The position numbers and the translations under genes are program-made. DNA of 7,517 nt from Pseudonocardia sp. (GTDB taxonomy: Bacteria > Actinomycetota > Actinomycetes > Mycobacteriales > Pseudonocardiaceae), in the NCBI GenBank assembly GCA_030453005.1, contig JAKDLE010000119.1, positions 1 through 7,517 on the forward strand, in the 5' to 3' direction. Position 1 is the stretch's first letter. Every line of letters begins with the position of its first letter. Under the pieces are notes generated by a model. The model saw only the letters and a program-made list of their open reading frames with translations, ran no database searches and was not told where the DNA came from. This document shows positions 4,305 through 7,517 of the stretch, piece after piece.

Positions 4305-5870
4305 GTGCAGCCACCGACCGTCCTCGTCGTCGACTACGGGGCCCAGTACGCCCAGCTCATCGCCCGCCGCGTGCGGGAGGCGCAGGTGTACTCCGAGATC
4401 GTGCCCGGGGACACACCCGTCGAGGAGATCGTGGCGCGCAAGCCCGCCGCGCTGATCCTGTCCGGCGGGCCGTCCAGCGTGTACGCCGAGGGGGCGCCCG
4501 TCCTCGACCCCGACCTGTTCACCGCGGGCATCCCGGTGCTCGGGCTCTGCTACGGGTTCCAGGCGATGGCGCGGGCGCTCGGCGGCGAGGTGGCCCCGGA
4601 CGGCACGCGCGAGTACGGCCGCACCGAGCTCACCGTCGGCGGGTCCGCCGGGGTGCTGCACGACGGGCTGCCCGGCACCCATCCGGTCTGGATGAGCCAC
4701 GGCGACTCCGTCGTGCGCGCGCCGTCCGGGTTCACCGTGACGGCGTCGTCGGAGCGGGCCACCGTGGCGGCGTTCGAGGACACCGGCCGCCGCCTCGCCG
4801 GCGTGCAGTACCACCCCGAGGTGGGGCACTCGCCGTACGGGCAGGAGGTGCTGCGGCGGTTCCTCCAGGACGTCGCGGGCATCACCCCGGGCTGGACCAC
4901 CTCCTCGATCATCGACGACACGGTCGCCGCGGTGCGCGCCCAGGTCGGCGACGGCCGGGCGATCTGCGGGCTGTCCGGCGGCGTCGACTCCGCGGTGGCC
5001 GCCGCCATCGTCCAGCGGGCCATCGGCGACCGGCTCACCTGTGTGTTCGTCGACCACGGGCTGCTACGCGCGGGCGAGCGTGAACAGGTGGAGCGCGACT
5101 TCGTGGCGGCCACCGGCGTCGACCTGCACACCGTGTCGGTGGCCGACCGGTTCCTCGACGCCCTCGCGGGCGTCACCGACCCGGAGACCAAGCGCAAGAT
5201 CATCGGACGGGAGTTCATCCGGGTCTTCGAGGCCGCCACCGCTGAGGTGGCAGTGGAGGAGCATGTGGGCTTCCTGGTGCAGGGCACGCTCTATCCCGAC
5301 GTCGTGGAGTCCGGCGGGGGGTCGGGGCCAGGGGGATCGAACACGGCCACGATCAAGAGCCATCACAACGTGGGCGGGCTGCCCGACGACATCGAGTTCG
5401 CGCTGGTGGAGCCGCTGCGCGCGCTGTTCAAGGACGAGGTGCGCCGGGTCGGCACCGAGCTCGGGCTGCCGGAGACGATCGTCGGGCGCCAGCCGTTCCC
5501 CGGGCCCGGGTTGGGCATCCGCATCATCGGTGAGGTCACCTTCGACCGACTGGAGACGCTGCGCGCCGCCGACGCGATCGCGCGGGAGGAGCTCACCGCG
5601 GCCGGACTCGACCAGACGATCTGGCAGTGCCCGGTGGTGCTCCTCGCCGACGTGCGCAGCGTCGGCGTGCAGGGCGACGGGCGCACCTACGGGCACCCGA
5701 TCGTGCTGAGGCCGGTCAGCTCCGAGGACGCCATGACCGCCGACTGGACGCGCCTGCCCTACGACGTCCTGGAGCGCATCTCCACGCGCATCACCAACGA
5801 GGTGGCCGAGGTCAACCGCGTCGTGCTCGACGTCACGAGCAAGCCGCCCGGCACCATCGAGTGGGAGTAG
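4305..5870 (+). CDS. guaA: GMP synthase (glutamine-hydrolysing)
   Basis: A complete 521-residue two-domain enzyme converting XMP, glutamine and ATP to GMP, the last step of guanine nucleotide synthesis in the cytoplasm. The N-terminal class I glutamine amidotransferase has its catalytic triad at Cys82 ([10 protein letters not shown]), His170 and Glu172 (GVQYHPEV). The ATP pyrophosphatase domain carries the P-loop SGGVDS (224-229) and FVDHGLLR. The C-terminal dimerisation domain ends in the typical [15 protein letters not shown]. Length matches the family. GTG 4305 is the natural start because [17 protein letters not shown] follows at once. The enzyme is functionally linked to the GuaB/GuaB3 branch, but the two loci are separated here by about 3 kb of accessory DNA. 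Its own leaderless promoter may uncouple it from the toxin-antitoxin pair immediately upstream. Confidence 0.97.
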   Translation: MQPPTVLVVDYGAQYAQLIARRVREAQVYSEIVPGDTPVEEIVARKPAALILSGGPSSVYAEGAPVLDPDLFTAGIPVLGLCYGFQAMARALGGEVAPDGTREYGRTELTVGGSAGVLHDGLPGTHPVWMSHGDSVVRAPSGFTVTASSERATVAAFEDTGRRLAGVQYHPEVGHSPYGQEVLRRFLQDVAGITPGWTTSSIIDDTVAAVRAQVGDGRAICGLSGGVDSAVAAAIVQRAIGDRLTCVFVDHGLLRAGEREQVERDFVAATGVDLHTVSVADRFLDALAGVTDPETKRKIIGREFIRVFEAATAEVAVEEHVGFLVQGTLYPDVVESGGGSGPGGSNTATIKSHHNVGGLPDDIEFALVEPLRALFKDEVRRVGTELGLPETIVGRQPFPGPGLGIRIIGEVTFDRLETLRAADAIAREELTAAGLDQTIWQCPVVLLADVRSVGVQGDGRTYGHPIVLRPVSSEDAMTADWTRLPYDVLERISTRITNEVAEVNRVVLDVTSKPPGTIEWE

Positions 5871-5894
5871 CGCACTCGGACCCCGACTCGCGGG

Positions 5895-5939
5895 ACGACG
5901 AGGACGGCACCGGGAGTGGTCCCGGTGCCGTCCTGTCGT
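5895..5939. terminator. Long perfect hairpin downstream of guaA, bidirectional terminator
   Basis: AGGACGGCACCGGGA (5901-5915) pairs perfectly with 5920-5934 around a GTGG tetraloop. Five further pairs (ACGAC 5895-5899 with GTCGT 5935-5939) extend it past one bulged G. It starts 24 bases after the guaA stop. With no strong T-run it follows the actinobacterial style. Lying between convergent genes, it could stop transcription from both sides. Confidence 0.8.
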
Positions 5940-5967
5940 AGCCGTCGCTCCCCAGCACGGCCGAGCC

Positions 5968-6002
5968 GCCGGTCCGGGCCGCTCCCCAGCTCCCGGACCG
6001 GC
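5968..6002 (-). terminator. Second hairpin, likely terminator of the minus-strand PspC operon
   Basis: GCCGGTCCGGG (5968-5978) and CCCGGACCGGC (5992-6002) form a perfect 11-bp stem with a 13-base loop. It starts 5 bases beyond the stop of the small membrane gene on the minus strand, where its terminator is expected. Confidence 0.65.
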
Positions 6003-6007
6003 CGTTC

Positions 6008-6199
6008 CTACTGCCGCCGCCCGCGCACGCTGCCAGCCAGGAGTACGAGTCCCAGCACCGCGGCCCCGCCCGCGAGGACCCATCGGACGTCGACCGGGGG
6101 GACCTCGCCGACGAACGCGGCGGTGGCGACGAGCAGCGCCAGCAGGCCCGTGACCAGCGTCAGCATCTCGGGGCGGCGGCGTGTCACCGGTTCAGCCAC
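6008..6199 (-). CDS. Small two-TM membrane protein, unknown function
   Basis: A 63-residue protein with a basic N-terminus (VAEPVTRRRPE), a hydrophobic helix MLTLVTGLLALLVATAAFVG (12-31), a short EVPPVDVRW linker, a second helix VLAGGAAVLGLVLLAGSV (41-58) and a basic RGRRQ tail. Two membrane spans with both ends probably cytoplasmic fit this charge pattern. GTG 6199 is chosen because GGAGG lies about 6 bases upstream and its start overlaps the end of the PspC gene by 8 bp. Without that choice the frame would extend pointlessly into the coding sequence of its neighbour. It is clearly the second gene of the PspC operon, so a role in the same envelope function is likely, but no named family is recognised. 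Confidence 0.7.
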   Translation of the reverse strand: MAEPVTRRRPEMLTLVTGLLALLVATAAFVGEVPPVDVRWVLAGGAAVLGLVLLAGSVRGRRQ

Positions 6200-7403
6200 G
6201 ACGCACCTCCACGTCGCCCGCGCCCGCCTCGATGGTGATCTCCAGCGGCCTGCCGGACCGGACTCCGTCGTCACCGAGGTCGGTGACCCGGAGCGCGGCC
6301 CCCGGCCCCTCGCTCTCCCGGTCGGCGAACGCGACCCGTCCGAAGCCCGCCGTGCCGGTGAAGGTGACGTCGGCGTCGGCGGGCACGAGCACCCGTACCT
6401 CGCCTGCGCCGAGGTCCACCGAGGTCCGCAGCGGCGTCGTGCTCCCAGCCGTCGGAGCGAGGGTGTTGAGGTCGAGGGCGGTCAGGTCGAGCTCGAACTC
6501 GCCCGCCGACCGGCTGTAGCTCGGTTGCACGGCGGCCACCGTGGCGGGGGCCACCCGGAACTCGCCGACGCCGCCGGGTGGCCAACCCTCCAGCGGTGCG
6601 GCGACGGTGCCCCAGGTCAGCAGCCCGACGAGGACCGCGACCGGGACGATCCCGCGTCCGGCGTGCAGGAGGGACCCGGCGAGCAGGCCCAACCCGAGCA
6701 CGGCGAGCACCACGCCGAGCACGATCGGCAGGCTCGAGGGCGACATGGTGCCGGTGGTCAGGATCAGCAGCGCGGTCATACCGCCTGCCAGCAGGGCCAG
6801 CGCCAGCGTCACGGCCGTGACGGGCAGTCGACGTTCCGGCGGTGGCGGCGGGGCCTGCGCGGGCTCGGGCAGGTCCCAGGCGAACGGGGCGGCCCCGAGC
6901 GGGTCCCAGGACGGCGGTGCCTGCTGTCCCGTGCCCGGTGACCCCGTGCCCGGCGACCCCTTGACCAGCGACACCACCGCCGTGTCCGGCTCGGACGTCG
7001 ACGGCAGCCGCCGGTCGCCGCGCGAGCGGTGCAGCCCGAACAGCAGCCCGGCCACCAGCACCGCCGCGACGAGTGCGCCTATCCCGTCGCCCGGTCCGCC
7101 CCAGAACAACCCGCCGAACGCGAGGAACGCGAGCACGACCATCGCGACGACCGCCGCCGGACGGCGTGCACCGCGCGGATCACCCGGGCCGTCCGGCAGC
7201 GTGATCCAGCCCGCGATGTACAGCGGTACGCCGATGCCGCTGAAGGCGGCGGCGACGAACCCGACCCGGATCAACACCGGGTCCACGTCGTAGCGACGGC
7301 CGATCGCCGCGGCCACGCCTGCGACCTTGCGGCCCTCGCGCGGCCGAGAGGGCCGCGTGTCCCACATCTCGCGGAGGGTGCCCCGCACCTCTGTCCCGTC
7401 CAT
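6192..7403 (-). CDS. PspC-domain membrane protein with LiaF-like C-terminal domain
   Basis: A 403-residue envelope protein. A PspC domain occupies about 5-72 (REMWDTRPSRPREGRKVAGV, DVDPVLIRVGFVAAAF, PLYIAGWITLPDG). Hydrophobic spans follow at about 83-101, 107-124, 194-216, 225-246 and 252-270. A Pro/Gly-rich cytoplasmic-looking linker (about 126-192) separates the second and third. The C-terminus (about 295-403) is polar and beta-rich with repeated DLGAGEVRV/IEAGAGDVEV motifs, resembling the LiaF/DUF4097-type beta-helix. Known context: PspC and LiaF proteins sense envelope stress and often sit beside a histidine kinase and response regulator. ATG 7403 is chosen because the sequence before it (MFTRPTGLDIGG...) lacks coding character. 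It is first in an operon with the small TM protein. Its order downstream of guaA looks ancestral rather than acquired. Confidence 0.85.
   Translation of the reverse strand: MDGTEVRGTLREMWDTRPSRPREGRKVAGVAAAIGRRYDVDPVLIRVGFVAAAFSGIGVPLYIAGWITLPDGPGDPRGARRPAAVVAMVVLAFLAFGGLFWGGPGDGIGALVAAVLVAGLLFGLHRSRGDRRLPSTSEPDTAVVSLVKGSPGTGSPGTGQQAPPSWDPLGAAPFAWDLPEPAQAPPPPPERRLPVTAVTLALALLAGGMTALLILTTGTMSPSSLPIVLGVVLAVLGLGLLAGSLLHAGRGIVPVAVLVGLLTWGTVAAPLEGWPPGGVGEFRVAPATVAAVQPSYSRSAGEFELDLTALDLNTLAPTAGSTTPLRTSVDLGAGEVRVLVPADADVTFTGTAGFGRVAFADRESEGPGAALRVTDLGDDGVRSGRPLEITIEAGAGDVEVRRG
6931..6960 (-). repeat. 15-bp tandem duplication inside the PspC gene linker
   Basis: Two adjacent 15-base units (6931-6945, 6946-6960) differ at one base and encode GSPGT twice in the Pro/Gly-rich linker. 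It is an in-frame micro-duplication in a flexible segment, probably neutral. Confidence 0.7.
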
Positions 7404-7511
7404 GCCGCCCAGCGTGCTCGCCGGGCGGTGCCGCGGCCATGAGGGATGACCCCGGGGGGACCCGGAGATTCCCCCGATGTCGAGGCCGGTCGGGCGTGTG
7501 AACATGGGGTC
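7404..7511. promoter_or_regulatory. Probable divergent promoter region upstream of the PspC gene
   Basis: About 108 bases separate the PspC start from a possible plus-strand start at 7512. ATGACCCC (7446-7453) and GGGGTCAT (7506-7513) are exact inverted copies 52 bases apart and could be paired operator half-sites. No clear -35/-10 pair can be assigned. Confidence 0.3.
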
Positions 7512-7517
7512 ATGACC
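7512..7517 (+). CDS. Possible start of a divergent gene running off the window
   Basis: ATG ACC are the last two codons visible. The ATG at 7504 runs into a stop after three codons, so 7512 is the better candidate, with GGGG just upstream as a weak ribosome site. PspC/LiaF-like genes are often divergent from a sensor kinase. Six bases cannot show this, so the identity is only a contextual guess. Confidence 0.2.

Noticed and set aside
3765..5057. 430-codon minus frame opposite hepT and guaA
   Set aside because: Antisense shadow with no domain signature.
3545..5083. 512-codon plus frame across mntA, hepT and guaA
   Set aside because: Very Arg-rich translation overlapping three well-supported genes; a high-GC frame artefact.
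5064..6083. Minus frame opposite guaA and through its terminator
   Set aside because: It would run through the perfect hairpin at 5895-5939 and overlaps conserved guaA codons; no domain is seen.
5916..6941. 341-codon plus frame opposite the PspC operon
   Set aside because: Low-complexity Arg/Gly/Pro-rich translation starting within the terminator; the opposite strand has clear PspC and TM features.
7508..7517. Perfect 10-bp palindrome GGTCATGACC at the right edge
   Set aside because: Short, cut by the window end and containing the candidate start codon; not enough to call an operator.

Overview
The window is very GC-rich with strong G/C preference at third codon positions. It carries a GuaB3-type IMP dehydrogenase relative, guaA, and a PspC/LiaF-like envelope protein, mostly with GTG starts and little Shine-Dalgarno sequence. 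This points to an actinobacterium, most likely Pseudonocardiales (the order is an inference; no rRNA or other taxonomic marker is present).

Layout. (1) 1-1261: a strong hairpin, a leaderless-looking start, then guaB3 and a hairpin after its stop. (2) 1181-2585: a small mobile-element remnant bounded by a perfect 39-bp direct repeat. The left copy is the last 39 bases of guaB3 including its TGA. The right copy lies 1,366 bp downstream. Inside are the C-terminal scrap of a tyrosine integrase reading toward guaB3, a frameshifted cargo ORF, and an intact-looking hicA-hicB toxin-antitoxin operon (minus strand) with a clear sigma70-type promoter and a palindromic operator. (3) 2586-3410: a second block holding the tail of an unknown gene and a frameshifted integral membrane protein, both minus strand. 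It is closed by a third, diverged copy (32/39) of the same guaB3-end sequence. (4) 3436-4295: an intact mntA-hepT (MNT nucleotidyltransferase antitoxin / HEPN RNase toxin) pair with a 4-bp GTGA overlap. (5) 4305-5870: guaA, starting 10 bp after hepT; its probable -10 box uses the hepT stop codon. (6) 5871-6007: two long hairpins between convergent genes. (7) 6008-7403, minus: a PspC-domain/LiaF-like multi-spanning membrane protein and a small two-TM protein in an overlapping operon, with a probable divergent gene beginning at the right edge.

Interpretation. The core genes are purine metabolism (guaB3, guaA) and envelope stress (PspC/LiaF-like). The interval between guaB3 and guaA appears to be an integration hotspot that targets the 3' end of guaB3 and preserves its coding sequence. 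It has accumulated two successive att-bounded blocks and two different toxin-antitoxin modules, HicAB and MntA-HepT. The integrase is decayed: the N-terminal and HxxR regions are missing and the nucleophilic tyrosine position reads as histidine. The element therefore looks stranded, with the TA operons as its best-preserved parts.
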